From: Parachlamydia acanthamoebae
GTDB taxonomy: Bacteria > Chlamydiota > Chlamydiia > Chlamydiales > Parachlamydiaceae
Length of the DNA stretch: 49,616 nucleotides
NCBI RefSeq assembly: GCF_000875975.1
Contig: NZ_BAWW01000013.1
Coordinates: forward strand, 1-49,616
Direction of reading: 5' to 3'
This document shows, in pieces, positions 19,085 through 27,832 of this stretch (within the stretch, counting starts at the first letter, position 1; every line of letters starts with the position of its first letter). Position numbers and translations under genes: made by a program. A model generated the notes under the pieces. That model saw only the letters and a program-made list of their open reading frames with translations. It was not told where the DNA came from and searched no databases.

Positions 19085-19771
19085 ATGTTAAGAAAAGTAC
19101 ATTTTGGAATAAGCTTACTGATGATGATGACCTGTTTATGTGTCGCTGAAGAGCGAGCTCCTTTTGAGTTAATTAAAAGTTTGCTACCTGATAATCCTGT
19201 TATTGTTGAAGCAGGAGCCCATTTTGGCGAAGATACAATTGTGATGAGCCAATTGTGGCCACAAGGACATATTTATGCTTTTGAACCTTCTCCAGAATCC
19301 TATAATGAACTATTTAAAACCGTTCATACTAGCTCTAACGTTACAACATATCCATGTGCACTATCTGATAAGAAAGGGCAATTTTTGTTCTACTTAGCTG
19401 GAGGCGCAAGCTCTTTGCGCAAACCTACAAAGCATTTTAATGATGACTATTTTCATTCCGATTTAGATCATCCGATTGTTGTAGAGGCAAATACTTTGGA
19501 TGCGTGGGCACAAGAACAGGGTGTTCAAAAAATCGATTTTATATGGTTTGATATGGAAGGAAATGAATTAAATGCCTTTAAAGGGGCTCTTCACCAATTA
19601 AAAAATGTGAAGCTCATCTACACTGAAGTGAACTTCCAAAAATTTTGGGAAGGTTGTGTGTTATATTCCGATTTAAAAAGTTGGCTCAAAGAAAATGGAT
19701 TTAGAGAAATCTGGATAGAAAGTGTGCCAAATTGGCATGGGAATGCACTTTTTATGAATGTCAATCTTTAA
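19085..19771 (+). CDS. FkbM family methyltransferase with signal peptide
   Basis: 228 residues. The FkbM-type SAM-binding motif is [14 protein letters not shown] (about residues 38-51), followed by [14 protein letters not shown] (acidic residue that contacts the SAM ribose), ALSDKKG, the family TLDAW block and [19 protein letters not shown]. FkbM enzymes usually O-methylate sugars or polyketides. Here the first about 20 residues form a signal peptide, odd for an enzyme that needs cytosolic SAM. I prefer the second ATG (19085) because AAAGGA is then six bases upstream. It precedes msrBA by 17 bases and a secreted glycosyltransferase-like gene, suggesting modification of surface sugars. Substrate unknown. 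Confidence 0.8.
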   Translation: MLRKVHFGISLLMMMTCLCVAEERAPFELIKSLLPDNPVIVEAGAHFGEDTIVMSQLWPQGHIYAFEPSPESYNELFKTVHTSSNVTTYPCALSDKKGQFLFYLAGGASSLRKPTKHFNDDYFHSDLDHPIVVEANTLDAWAQEQGVQKIDFIWFDMEGNELNAFKGALHQLKNVKLIYTEVNFQKFWEGCVLYSDLKSWLKENGFREIWIESVPNWHGNALFMNVNL

Positions 19772-19788
19772 TACACCAAGGAGTCAGA

Positions 19789-20643
19789 ATGAAACGGTAC
19801 CATAAACTTACACCAGAAGAAGAGAAGATTATTAATTTGAAAGGGACGGAATACCCAGGCACGGGGCAGTACGATCAGCACGCAGAACCTGGTGTGTATG
19901 TATGCAAACGCTGTGATGCTCCTCTGTATTTATCAGAGGATAAATTTTCTTCCCAGTGTGGTTGGCCAAGCTTTGATGACGAAATCTTTGGAGCTGTAGA
20001 ACGTAAGCTAGATGTCGATGGTGCGCGTGTCGAAATCCTGTGTGGCAATTGTGGCGCACATTTGGGACATGTTTTTTCTGGCGAAGCTTTAACCCCCAAA
20101 AATATCAGGCATTGTGTTAATTCCCTTTCTTTGTCTTTCATTCCTGCTATGACCAAGGAAGGGTACGAGCGGGCACTATTTGCTGGGGGATGTTTCTGGG
20201 GTGTTGAACATTTATTGAAAAAGCTTTCAGGTGTTATGAGGGTAACATCTGGGTACACAGGTGGAACTGTCGTAAACCCTACATATGAAGAGGTGTGCAC
20301 TGGCAAAACAGGGCATGCTGAAGCGGTGGAAGTGTTATTTGATCCAAAGGTAACCAGTTACGAAACTATCTTAAAGTGTTTTTTTGAAATTCATGATCCT
20401 TCACAATCGCAGAGGCAAGGTCCTGATGTGGGCAACCAATACCGCTCGGCTATTTTTTATCTGACAGAGCGGCAAAAAGAAATTGCTTTAGATTTAAAGA
20501 GAATTTTGGAAAAATACGGGACACATGTAGTCACAGAAATTGTTCCTGCATCAACATTCTATCCGGCTGAAGATTATCATCAGTCCTATTATGGAAAAAC
20601 CGGCAAACAACCCTATTGTCATCAGTGGACCCCTCGATTTTGA
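19789..20643 (+). CDS. msrBA: MsrB-MsrA fusion, peptide methionine sulfoxide reductase
   Basis: 284 residues with MsrB first. MsrB (about 1-120) has two zinc-binding pairs (C39/C42 in CKRC, C85/C88 in CGNC) and the catalytic cysteine C109 in RHCVN, and reduces the R-form of methionine sulfoxide. MsrA (about 125-284) has the catalytic C135 in GGCFWG and reduces the S-form. Other MsrA landmarks are GYTGG, GHAEAV and SFR-like strands such as [17 protein letters not shown]. The MsrB-first order is less usual than MsrA-first fusions. The start at 19789 has AAGGAG six bases away. No signal peptide is visible, so it should act in the cytosol. It repairs oxidised proteins; neighbours are envelope genes. 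Confidence 0.95.
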   Translation: MKRYHKLTPEEEKIINLKGTEYPGTGQYDQHAEPGVYVCKRCDAPLYLSEDKFSSQCGWPSFDDEIFGAVERKLDVDGARVEILCGNCGAHLGHVFSGEALTPKNIRHCVNSLSLSFIPAMTKEGYERALFAGGCFWGVEHLLKKLSGVMRVTSGYTGGTVVNPTYEEVCTGKTGHAEAVEVLFDPKVTSYETILKCFFEIHDPSQSQRQGPDVGNQYRSAIFYLTERQKEIALDLKRILEKYGTHVVTEIVPASTFYPAEDYHQSYYGKTGKQPYCHQWTPRF

Positions 20644-20650
20644 GTTTAAT

Positions 20651-21685
20651 ATGAAAGTTTTTTTGCGTATATTTATCGTTTTTGTTGCCCTTGTACAGCC
20701 TGGACATGCCTTTGATAAGGTGATTATTTGGGGGCACAAGCTTCATTCACACACCCACTCTTATGTGCATAACGGATTTTATAGAGCCTTTCAATTCTTA
20801 GGCTATCCTACGTATTGGTTTGACGATCAAGATTATGTGGAAGATTTTGATTTTTCTAATAGCTTATTTTTGACTGAAGGACAAGTGGATCACAACATCC
20901 CTTTACGGGAAGATTGTCAATACATCCTGCATTATTGTCGATCTCCCAAGTACCAGTCCTTAATCGAAAAAGGCAATTGTATCATTTTACAAGTGTATAA
21001 CCATGGCCTTTATATCTATGATGAAGTGGGAAATCCCATTCTAGAATCTGTTCCAAATCCGGACACACTCATTCAAGTTGAGCCATTTGTGTATTGTGAT
21101 CCGCAAGGAAAACGTGTTTATATGCCCTGGGCAACAGATTTGTTACCATATGAAATTGATGATGTAAAAGAGAGTTTGAAAACAGTTGTAAAAGAACCTT
21201 CGGTTTATTGGGTAGGAACTTATTCAGGAGGACTGTTTGGCAATATTTTAGAAATTGGACCATTTGAAAAAGCTTGCCACATGAATAACATTAACTTTAT
21301 TCACAAAAACCCATGGACTCCTAAAAGAGGAATTAGCATGCAGGAGAACTGCGAGCTCATTAAACGCTCTTATATGGCTCCTGCAATTGTGGGGACGTGG
21401 CAAAATGAAAAAGGTTATATTCCTTGCAGAATATTTAAAAACATTAGCTATGGCCAAATGGGTATCACAAACTCCAAAACAATTTATGATTTATTTGAAG
21501 GCAAAATCGTCTACAATCCGAATACTTTTCAGCTCTTTTATGATGCAGAAAAACGGATCAAAGAGATGAAGCTCGAAGAACTTTATGAATTGATGGATTT
21601 TGTCAAAACAAAACACACCTATTTGAATCGTATTCAGGTGTTGGTCGAATTTTCAAACTACATCAAAGCAAATACTAAATCTTAG
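20651..21685 (+). CDS. Exported glycosyltransferase-like protein
   Basis: 344 residues with a signal peptide (about 1-20, ending GHA). The remainder has a two-lobed look: an N-terminal half with WGHKLHSHTHSY and FQFLGYPTYWFDD, and a C-terminal half with YIPCRIFKNISYGQMGITNS, which resembles the RIFE-type loop of GT-B enzymes such as CgeB-type or group-1 glycosyltransferases. That is a distant match. The start follows the msrBA stop by seven bases and lacks a clear ribosome site; translational coupling is likely. Its stop overlaps the convergent RNB gene by four bases. With the FkbM gene it suggests assembly or modification of a surface glycan. Confidence 0.55.
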   Translation: MKVFLRIFIVFVALVQPGHAFDKVIIWGHKLHSHTHSYVHNGFYRAFQFLGYPTYWFDDQDYVEDFDFSNSLFLTEGQVDHNIPLREDCQYILHYCRSPKYQSLIEKGNCIILQVYNHGLYIYDEVGNPILESVPNPDTLIQVEPFVYCDPQGKRVYMPWATDLLPYEIDDVKESLKTVVKEPSVYWVGTYSGGLFGNILEIGPFEKACHMNNINFIHKNPWTPKRGISMQENCELIKRSYMAPAIVGTWQNEKGYIPCRIFKNISYGQMGITNSKTIYDLFEGKIVYNPNTFQLFYDAEKRIKEMKLEELYELMDFVKTKHTYLNRIQVLVEFSNYIKANTKS

Positions 21686-23142
21686 TGATGACGTCCAAAA
21701 TCTATATAGCCTTGAGCTACGTCAACTTGGAGTAGTTCGACTTCGATGGTATCGCCAACATCCAAGTGCTTGAATCCACTCACGAGTTTACCTTCAACTG
21801 GTGGATCCAAAAGGCGCACCCACGTGCCTTTTGAACTGGCACCTGTGACAATGGCTGAGTAGATCTGTCCAATCTGGTTTTTTAGAATCATTGCAGCAGC
21901 AGATTTTTTTAAATGTCTTTCTACTTTATTGGCATCTTCCTCTTTTTTCGTGCAGTGCTGTGCTAAAGTTTGCAGCTCCGCATCGGAATAAGAAGGATTT
22001 TGCTTTTGTAAAAAGCTTTTTAAGAGTCGCTGCATAATTAAATCTGGATAGCGCCGGTTTGGGGCGGTCGTGTGAGCATAATCTTCTAAAGCGAGATCAA
22101 AATGTCCGGGAGCTTCATTGCCTGGATAGCTAGGGACGTATTCTCCCCGCCCAATCAATTTGATAATGGTTAATGACAAATCTGGGAATCTTAGAGGGTC
22201 TTGCTTCTGTTGTTGCAAAAGAAAATTTTGCAAAGCTTTTGCATTTGGTTCATGAGGCAAGGAAACATCATGAATTTTTGCTATCTCGACAATTTTTTCC
22301 CAACGCTGCGGTTTTTTGACGATCCGCTTAAGGATAGGGACGTTCTGACTAATTAGATATTTGGAGAGGCAGGAATTCGCGGCGATCATACAGTTTTCAA
22401 TCAGGGTATGGCCTCGATCTGATACGACTTTGCTTAAGGCGACCGGTATGTGATTTTCAAGGATAGGTTTCACTTCAATCGTGTCAAAATTTAAAGTTCC
22501 CAATTGTTCTCGAAATTGTTGGATTTTGTTCGAGATCAAATCTTGTAACTTAAGTTGTTCGTGGACTTCTGGTGAAACAGACTGCAAGGGTTTACCGTGT
22601 TCAAGCCATTCGGAGACGGTTGGATAGGCTAGTTTTTGATGATTGTGTACGTTGGCTAAGTAGACATCCAACAGTTCAAACTTACCGGCTTCATCGATTT
22701 CCATTTCCACAACCACTGCATTTCTATCCACCTGTGGATTTAACGAAGTGATATCTGTTGAAAGTTTGGGATGTAGCATAGGAAAAATGACAGTAGGTGT
22801 ATAAATCGACGTTGTATTGTTTTGGGCCTGTAAATCGATGAGCGATTCTTTTTGAACTGTTCCAGAAACATCCGCTACAGCCACATATAACCGATGCGTC
22901 TTCCCATTTTGCATGGGCTCTGCATAGGTCAACTGATCAAGATCTTTGGAATCAATATTATCAATGGAGATCCACAGCAAATGGCGCAGGTCTTTATAGG
23001 ATGGAAGTGGTGCAGGAGCCTCTTTAATGTGATCTAATTCATTCAAGACCGGTGGGGAAAAATCAGGAATAAACCCGTGATCAAGCATAACTTGATGAGC
23101 AACCTGATCTAAATCGACGTTGTTGTGATTATTTGGAAGCAT
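21682..23142 (-). CDS. RNB-domain exoribonuclease (RNase II/R family, short form)
   Basis: 486 residues against about 640-810 in RNase II and R. An RNB catalytic domain starts near residue 54 (SIDNIDSKDLDQ) and continues with YVAVADVSG, VIFPMLHPKLS and LNPQVDRNA; the later region has PNRRYPDLIMQR. A small S1-like barrel ends the protein (IVTGASSKGTWVRL, IEVELLQVD). The usual DxDD magnesium cluster reads DLDQ, so the last aspartate is glutamine; the aspartate expected to matter most is kept. N-terminal cold-shock domains are absent. RNB enzymes degrade RNA from the 3' end. It is the downstream neighbour of the cytochrome gene, 15 bases away, possibly co-transcribed. Confidence 0.85.
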   Translation of the reverse strand: MLPNNHNNVDLDQVAHQVMLDHGFIPDFSPPVLNELDHIKEAPAPLPSYKDLRHLLWISIDNIDSKDLDQLTYAEPMQNGKTHRLYVAVADVSGTVQKESLIDLQAQNNTTSIYTPTVIFPMLHPKLSTDITSLNPQVDRNAVVVEMEIDEAGKFELLDVYLANVHNHQKLAYPTVSEWLEHGKPLQSVSPEVHEQLKLQDLISNKIQQFREQLGTLNFDTIEVKPILENHIPVALSKVVSDRGHTLIENCMIAANSCLSKYLISQNVPILKRIVKKPQRWEKIVEIAKIHDVSLPHEPNAKALQNFLLQQQKQDPLRFPDLSLTIIKLIGRGEYVPSYPGNEAPGHFDLALEDYAHTTAPNRRYPDLIMQRLLKSFLQKQNPSYSDAELQTLAQHCTKKEEDANKVERHLKKSAAAMILKNQIGQIYSAIVTGASSKGTWVRLLDPPVEGKLVSGFKHLDVGDTIEVELLQVDVAQGYIDFGRHH

Positions 23143-23157
23143 ATGTCTTATCTCACA

Positions 23158-23961
23158 TTAAGGGGTTCGTATTTCAATAGGTCGTGGTTGGGAAGTGATG
23201 TATGCGGCGATATCAAGAACTTCCTCAACAGTTAATCGAGGTTCTTGATAGGGCATATTATCGTAAATAAAGGCTGCCAAAGTGGGAAGATCGTTCATGC
23301 CAGCAGCTTGATTAAATGAGTGGTTACCCCACAAAGGCGGATATTTAAGATTGTCAGGACGTAATTGTCCTTCACCATCTTTACCGTGACACGCTGCACA
23401 GTGTTGCTGGTAAAGAGCGTTTCCTTTCTCTGCATTTGGGATAGCATGTGAGCGTAGCTTTTTTAGACCTAACCAAGGGGCTTGGTTTGAGACACCCTTT
23501 GATATCCATTCTAAATAGGCGATCATGGCCTTCATTTCCTTCGATTTTAAAGGAACAGGCTTACCATTGAGACTTTTTGTGAAGCAGGCATTGATTCTTT
23601 CTTCTAAGGTATAATGGGGATTATCGAGAATCGCACGTGGATATTTCTTTGTAACACCAACTAAAGAGATTCCGTTGTTCTCTCCGCCAAAGGTGTTGCC
23701 ACAATTAAAATGGCAGTTTGTGCAGCTGATTTCATCACCCGCGTATTGGGGAGCATGCTTTTTTGTATCGAATAAAATCCGAAATCCTTGCATGACTAAT
23801 GGTTTGATATTTTCGGGTGCCATTTCAGGGTCTAGTAAGGTTGTTCTCCATTCCTGGGTATCATTTGATGAAGACATTCCATTAGAAGAGGAAAGTGCGA
23901 CGAAAAGACCAGCTAAGCTAAAGAAGATGAAGAACAGAATGACAAATCGGGAATGTTCCAT
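23158..23961 (-). CDS. Di-haem cytochrome c, TsdA-like
   Basis: 267 residues with an N-terminal membrane anchor or signal (about 7-26). It has two haem c sites: C80-T-N-C83-H84 and C188-A-A-C191-H192. The first domain matches thiosulfate dehydrogenase (TsdA): the haem site is followed by FNCGNTFGG, and later NACFTKSLNGKPVP and EMKAMIAYLEWIS. TsdA interconverts thiosulfate and tetrathionate. The protein may instead be a general c-type electron carrier; the substrate is not proven. The periplasmic location fits the leader. It precedes the RNB gene by 15 bases. The ribosome site is AGAGG. Confidence 0.85.
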   Translation of the reverse strand: MEHSRFVILFFIFFSLAGLFVALSSSNGMSSSNDTQEWRTTLLDPEMAPENIKPLVMQGFRILFDTKKHAPQYAGDEISCTNCHFNCGNTFGGENNGISLVGVTKKYPRAILDNPHYTLEERINACFTKSLNGKPVPLKSKEMKAMIAYLEWISKGVSNQAPWLGLKKLRSHAIPNAEKGNALYQQHCAACHGKDGEGQLRPDNLKYPPLWGNHSFNQAAGMNDLPTLAAFIYDNMPYQEPRLTVEEVLDIAAYITSQPRPIEIRTP

Positions 23962-24081
23962 GCGACCTCTCTATAAAGCAGAGCAAAATTTAAGCCTCGA
24001 TTCTAAAGCCTCACCATAAGAATTTGAATTGAAATTTATCAATCAATAATTTTAATTCTAAAAAATAAAGGGAGGTTTCGC

Positions 24082-24645
24082 ATGTTACGCGTTTGGTTAA
24101 CAACGGGATTGGTCATCTTACACACGTTTCTTCACGCCATACCAAACAAGGTATTGTTAATGCGTCATGCCGAAAAGCCTTTAGAAGGGATTTGCCTAAA
24201 TCTGAAAGGGTTAGAGCGGGCAGCTGCTTTAATTCCTTATTTTCAAGGGCGGTCGGAAATTCAGCAATATGGAACGCCTGTGGTTATTTTTGCTTTAAAA
24301 CCTGGTCCTGAAAATGGATCAGTCCGTTCTATTCAGACCGTAGCGCCATTAGCCCATGCGATGGGCATCCAGTTAAATACAGACTTTGAAGATCCTCAAT
24401 ATCCCAAGATGATCGAATGGATTAAAACGCATCCTGGTTTTCAGGATAAAACGGTTTTGATTTGTTGGGAACATCATGTTCTTCCTGATATGGCAAAGCA
24501 ATTTGGGGCATCTACAGTTCCAGCAACATGGGAAGGCGATGTTTTTGACCGTGTGTGGGTGCTGGATCTTTCTCAAGAAGAAGTCATTTTTACCGATATT
24601 CCTCAACGTCTGCTATTTGGAGATTCTTCCGCAGGAGCTTCGTGA
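24082..24645 (+). CDS. Secreted histidine-phosphatase-like protein
   Basis: 187 residues with a signal peptide (about 1-18, ending LHA). The phosphatase motif RHAEKP lies near residue 28, where the histidine takes up the phosphate. Later features are the SVRSIQTVAPLA block (second arginine and flanking helix) and CWEHH near residue 133 (second histidine and acidic pair). Length and layout suit a compact branch of the superfamily; substrate unknown. A good ribosome site GGGAGG is present. The last 43 bases overlap the 3' end of the converging solute-binding gene. Confidence 0.8.
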   Translation: MLRVWLTTGLVILHTFLHAIPNKVLLMRHAEKPLEGICLNLKGLERAAALIPYFQGRSEIQQYGTPVVIFALKPGPENGSVRSIQTVAPLAHAMGIQLNTDFEDPQYPKMIEWIKTHPGFQDKTVLICWEHHVLPDMAKQFGASTVPATWEGDVFDRVWVLDLSQEEVIFTDIPQRLLFGDSSAGAS

Positions 24646-25403
24646 AACCATTTTTTATAAATTTTGGCATACGTTCCATCTCGCTGAACTTGCTGTAAAG
24701 CTCGGTTAAAGGCCGCTAAAAATTCAGGGTTTCTTTTGCTAAATCCAAAGGCCATTTTTTGGATGGGCTTAGGAAGTGATCCCAGAATTTTTAAACTTCC
24801 CTTTTCTTTAACAAGTAAGTAAGCATGAGGATAAAGGAGCAAAAAAGCGTCAATTTGTCCTTTTTCGAGATCTTTCAGGGCTTCATTCATATCGCCAAAA
24901 GGATAGATCACCATTTTACCAATTTGCCGATCATTTAGTAGCTGTCTAGCTCCCTCTTCTTCGGCTGTTCGGCTAAGAACACCAACTGATTTTCCTCGCA
25001 ATTCTTGCACGGATTTAATGGATGAATTTTTAAGCTTACTAACCACTAAACTTAAATGTGTGACTAAATAGGGAATTGAAAAATCAATCACTTGTTGATG
25101 TCCTTCTTCCATTACCAATCCATCGGCAATTAGATCATATTGTTGATTATCCAGTCCTTCCATAATTTGATTGGGCGCTGCTTCTACCCACTCACATCGG
25201 AGTTTTAGCTGTTTGCAAATTGCATTAAGTAAGTCCACCTCTAAACCCGCTTTTTGTCGATTAATGAAGGGGGGATTTGAAAATGAACTTCCGATTTTTA
25301 AAACTCCGGGAGTAATTGTACTATAACTTGCTTTTTCTAAAGCGTTTAAGCCTGTGCATAAGTAAGTACTTAAAGCAACACAGATTGAAAAGAAGAGTTT
25401 CAT
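24603..25403 (-). CDS. Periplasmic amino-acid-type solute-binding protein
   Basis: 266 residues: a signal peptide (about 1-22), then a type 3 solute-binding fold with GVLKIGSSFSNPPF, GLEVDLLNAICKQL, YDLIADGLVMEEGHQQVIDFSIPY, LRGKSVGV and AFGFSKRNPEFLAAFNRAL. Such proteins bind polar amino acids for ABC uptake. No permease or ATPase gene lies next to it, so it is an orphan or works with a transporter elsewhere. The ribosome site AGGAG is present. It overlaps the convergent phosphatase gene by 43 bases. Confidence 0.9.
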   Translation of the reverse strand: MKLFFSICVALSTYLCTGLNALEKASYSTITPGVLKIGSSFSNPPFINRQKAGLEVDLLNAICKQLKLRCEWVEAAPNQIMEGLDNQQYDLIADGLVMEEGHQQVIDFSIPYLVTHLSLVVSKLKNSSIKSVQELRGKSVGVLSRTAEEEGARQLLNDRQIGKMVIYPFGDMNEALKDLEKGQIDAFLLLYPHAYLLVKEKGSLKILGSLPKPIQKMAFGFSKRNPEFLAAFNRALQQVQRDGTYAKIYKKWFHEAPAEESPNSRR

Positions 25404-25557
25404 ATGGATCTCCTAAAACATGATTCATTTTAATCACTAAATATTTTCTTTATAAAATGCAAATAAAATATAGAAAAAAAATGGCTTAGGCGCTAGTTTG
25501 AAATTATTCAATATTAAAAGCCTGTTTTGCTGGAAATCGATTAATAAAGAGGTTGAT

Positions 25558-26043
25558 ATGTTACCAATTTTTTTATTTGTGATCGCGCTTATCTACGCGA
25601 TTGTAAAAATTTTTCAAGATAAAGTCACAACCAAAAAAGAACAGTTAGCCATTCTCTTAAAATCGATTATCTTTTTTAACATCGGGTGTATGGGTTTAAT
25701 TGGATTTTACGCGCATACTTTTATGCCCGACGAAACGGCGCGTAATATTGGGTGGCCTACTGGAAATCCCTTTCAGTTTGAAGTCGCTGTAGCGAATTTA
25801 GCTTTTGGAATTTTAGGCGTTTTAAGCCCTTGGTTTCCCTCTTTATTTTGGGTGCCGACTGTTCTAGGAAGCGTCGTTTTTTTATTTGGATGTGCTTGGG
25901 GACATTTTGTACAATGGGGGAAAGGAGATGTTGCTCCTTACAATGCGGGACCATTTGTGTGGTTTGGTGATGGAGTCATTCCCCTTATCTATGGGTTTTT
26001 GATGCTTTATTATTATAATCGTTGGGGAAAAGAGGATGTTTAA
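25558..26043 (+). CDS. Small multi-helix membrane protein (DUF6790-like)
   Basis: 161 residues with about five transmembrane segments. Conserved-looking blocks are FFNIGCMGLIGFYAH, ARNIGWPTGNPFQFEVAVANLAFGILG and a C-terminal GPFVWFGDGVIPLIY. From memory this resembles the DUF6790 family; no function is known. I placed the start at 25558 (AAAGAGG seven bases before), not an upstream TTG. Its last eight bases overlap the next gene, so translation is probably coupled. Confidence 0.65.
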   Translation: MLPIFLFVIALIYAIVKIFQDKVTTKKEQLAILLKSIIFFNIGCMGLIGFYAHTFMPDETARNIGWPTGNPFQFEVAVANLAFGILGVLSPWFPSLFWVPTVLGSVVFLFGCAWGHFVQWGKGDVAPYNAGPFVWFGDGVIPLIYGFLMLYYYNRWGKEDV

Positions 26044-26245
26044 AAAAAATATCGGGACAACGGATCGATTATTGAGATTGTCCTTTGGTGTTGTCTTATT
26101 GGCTCTTGCCTGGTGGTGGAGTAGCTGGATTCTCCTCGCATGTGCATTGTTCTGCTTTTATGAAGCCTTGGCAAGTTGGTGCGTGTATTATCAGCTTATT
26201 GGGAAAAATTCATGTCCGATAAGTCCGGATAAAAGAGATCGGTAA
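26036..26245 (+). CDS. DUF2892 (YgaP-type) small membrane protein
   Basis: 69 residues. NIGTTDRLLRLSFGVVLLAL at the start matches the DUF2892 consensus, followed by a second helix (about 30-47) and a short C-terminal tail. In other bacteria this unit is found alone or fused to a rhodanese (YgaP); its role is unclear. The start overlaps the upstream gene. A terminator follows at 26307. Confidence 0.85.
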   Translation: MFKKNIGTTDRLLRLSFGVVLLALAWWWSSWILLACALFCFYEALASWCVYYQLIGKNSCPISPDKRDR

Positions 26246-26306
26246 GAGTTTAGAGTGTATGTGAAAGAAGAAGCTATTTATTCGAAATCTGCACATGCAA
26301 ATCATA

Positions 26307-26340
26307 GACCAGCTAGTTTGTGAAACTCGCTGGTCTTTTC
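26307..26340 (+). terminator. Rho-independent terminator after the DUF2892 gene
   Basis: A 13-bp stem with one mismatch (GACCAGCTAGTTT / AAACTCGCTGGTC) and a 3-base loop is followed by TTTTC. It also lies just downstream of the convergent sterol reductase gene and may serve both. Confidence 0.75.
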
Positions 26341-26345
26341 AAATC

Positions 26346-27668
26346 TTAGACCATATAAGGAATAATTTTGTAGGGGACGTGCTTGCAATAGGTCTCCCAA
26401 TCTTCGCCATATTTAAGTGCACAGCGACGATCGTCTCGGAAGGCACGCTCTATTAATAAGATTGTTAAAAAAACAACGTAAAAATAGGGTAGGAAGTTTG
26501 CAAATAAAGCCGGGACACTCCAGAAAAAGGCTCCTAGTATTTCTGGAACGTAGTGAAAATGGCGCGAAATTCCCCACCAGCCAGAAGCCAGCAGAATATT
26601 TTTCTTTTGTTTTCCATCACCTGTGGTGTAATTGGCCACTGTCAAAAATGGCTTTTTACCCCATACGGTGCAATTTCCATCACTTTCACGTACTTTTTGT
26701 CTTTGTCGGTCTGCCAGATAATTGATCATAATAGAAACGGCTCCGAGGGCAAAGATTAGGGCTGCTAATGGAAGGCCCAAGTGGTTGGGGTGATTCACAA
26801 GGTAAAGAGTTGGAGAGGTATAAACCCCCGGGACCCACACTAAACATCCCCAGCAAATGTAATAGCCGGCACGATCGTGCATAATGTCAAGTGAACGCAG
26901 GTAGCCTGTTTCCCAAAAGAAAAATTTTGTGATGTAGATCAACTGTAAAAGCACGGCTACGACCATTGAATCGCTTAACCCGTAGAGTTCTTGTTGTTTG
27001 GCTGCAAAAGAAATCAGAAGTAGCGGCCAGCTCATCATTCCAAAACGGCAATTTGTAAACATCTTAACATCCCAACCAAGTAAACGCGGGAAAAGTTCTG
27101 TGCCCCAATAATAATCAAAAATCGGATTGCCAGAAGCACCAGCATCACTTGAAGAGGGTGCTACATAACCTTTGATATAGAGAAACAAGCAGAAAAATAG
27201 ACTGAAAATATTTAATGCTCCTAGCAAAGGTCCTAAATTGTCATATAGGATTGTAGGTGAAAACCATTCAAGTCCATAGGAACAAACAAGAAAGAGTGTC
27301 AAGGTTAAGAAGTATGCAAATGGACCGTTTGCTTTATAAATGGGAACATTTCCTTTTGGGGTAATGGGACCCTGGTAGATTTTTCCAGGCAGTGCTTTCA
27401 TAAAGAATAGCTGCGAAGCTGCAAAAATGGCCAAGATTGTCCAGGCCGTTTGCGTTCCAAAGAAAAACGGGGACCAAACTTCGTAAAGCAAAGGAAAAAA
27501 TCCTTGGTGCTGGATCTGTTGCCACAAATTGACAAATGATCCGTCAAGCGACACATTCGTATACCAAAACAAAATCGCTGATGGAGGGCATAACGTAATC
27601 AATAAGAAAGGAACCAGAGTTTTTAATGAAGTCCGCATGTGGTCATAAACGGTAGGTGTACTGCGCAT
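26346..27668 (-). CDS. Sterol reductase, 7-dehydrocholesterol reductase (DHCR7/ERG4) type
   Basis: 440 residues of mostly membrane helices (about nine or ten). The ERG4/ERG24 family signature is clear near the C-terminus: LLASGWWGISRHFHYVPEIL, then DDRRCALKYGEDWETYCKHVPYKIIPY. These parts bind NADPH and the sterol in relatives that reduce the C7 or C14 double bond. The overall resemblance is closest to DHCR7, a gene also known from Coxiella and Protochlamydia. Bacteria of this group make no sterols, so the substrate must come from the host; the gene is a classic candidate for transfer from a eukaryote. AGGAA precedes the start. Substrate position (delta-7 or delta-14) is inferred from similarity. 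Confidence 0.9.
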   Translation of the reverse strand: MRSTPTVYDHMRTSLKTLVPFLLITLCPPSAILFWYTNVSLDGSFVNLWQQIQHQGFFPLLYEVWSPFFFGTQTAWTILAIFAASQLFFMKALPGKIYQGPITPKGNVPIYKANGPFAYFLTLTLFLVCSYGLEWFSPTILYDNLGPLLGALNIFSLFFCLFLYIKGYVAPSSSDAGASGNPIFDYYWGTELFPRLLGWDVKMFTNCRFGMMSWPLLLISFAAKQQELYGLSDSMVVAVLLQLIYITKFFFWETGYLRSLDIMHDRAGYYICWGCLVWVPGVYTSPTLYLVNHPNHLGLPLAALIFALGAVSIMINYLADRQRQKVRESDGNCTVWGKKPFLTVANYTTGDGKQKKNILLASGWWGISRHFHYVPEILGAFFWSVPALFANFLPYFYVVFLTILLIERAFRDDRRCALKYGEDWETYCKHVPYKIIPYMV

Positions 27669-27832
27669 AAACGAAAATTCCTTTTAGTTTATCTGTTAGC
27701 TCGCATTGGCCTGAAATGGTCGCGATTTGGGTTATTAACAAACATGTAGCTGCATCTCTTTTTTATTTAAATAAAAAAATAATTCTAACATAAAAAGAAA
27801 AGGTAACCCCATGTGAATGATAAGGATATAAG

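Noticed and set aside
19732-19788. In-frame extension of the MsrB-MsrA gene into the FkbM gene
   Set aside because: It overlaps the FkbM coding sequence in another frame; AAGGAG sits just before the ATG at 19789 and the MsrB domain begins there.
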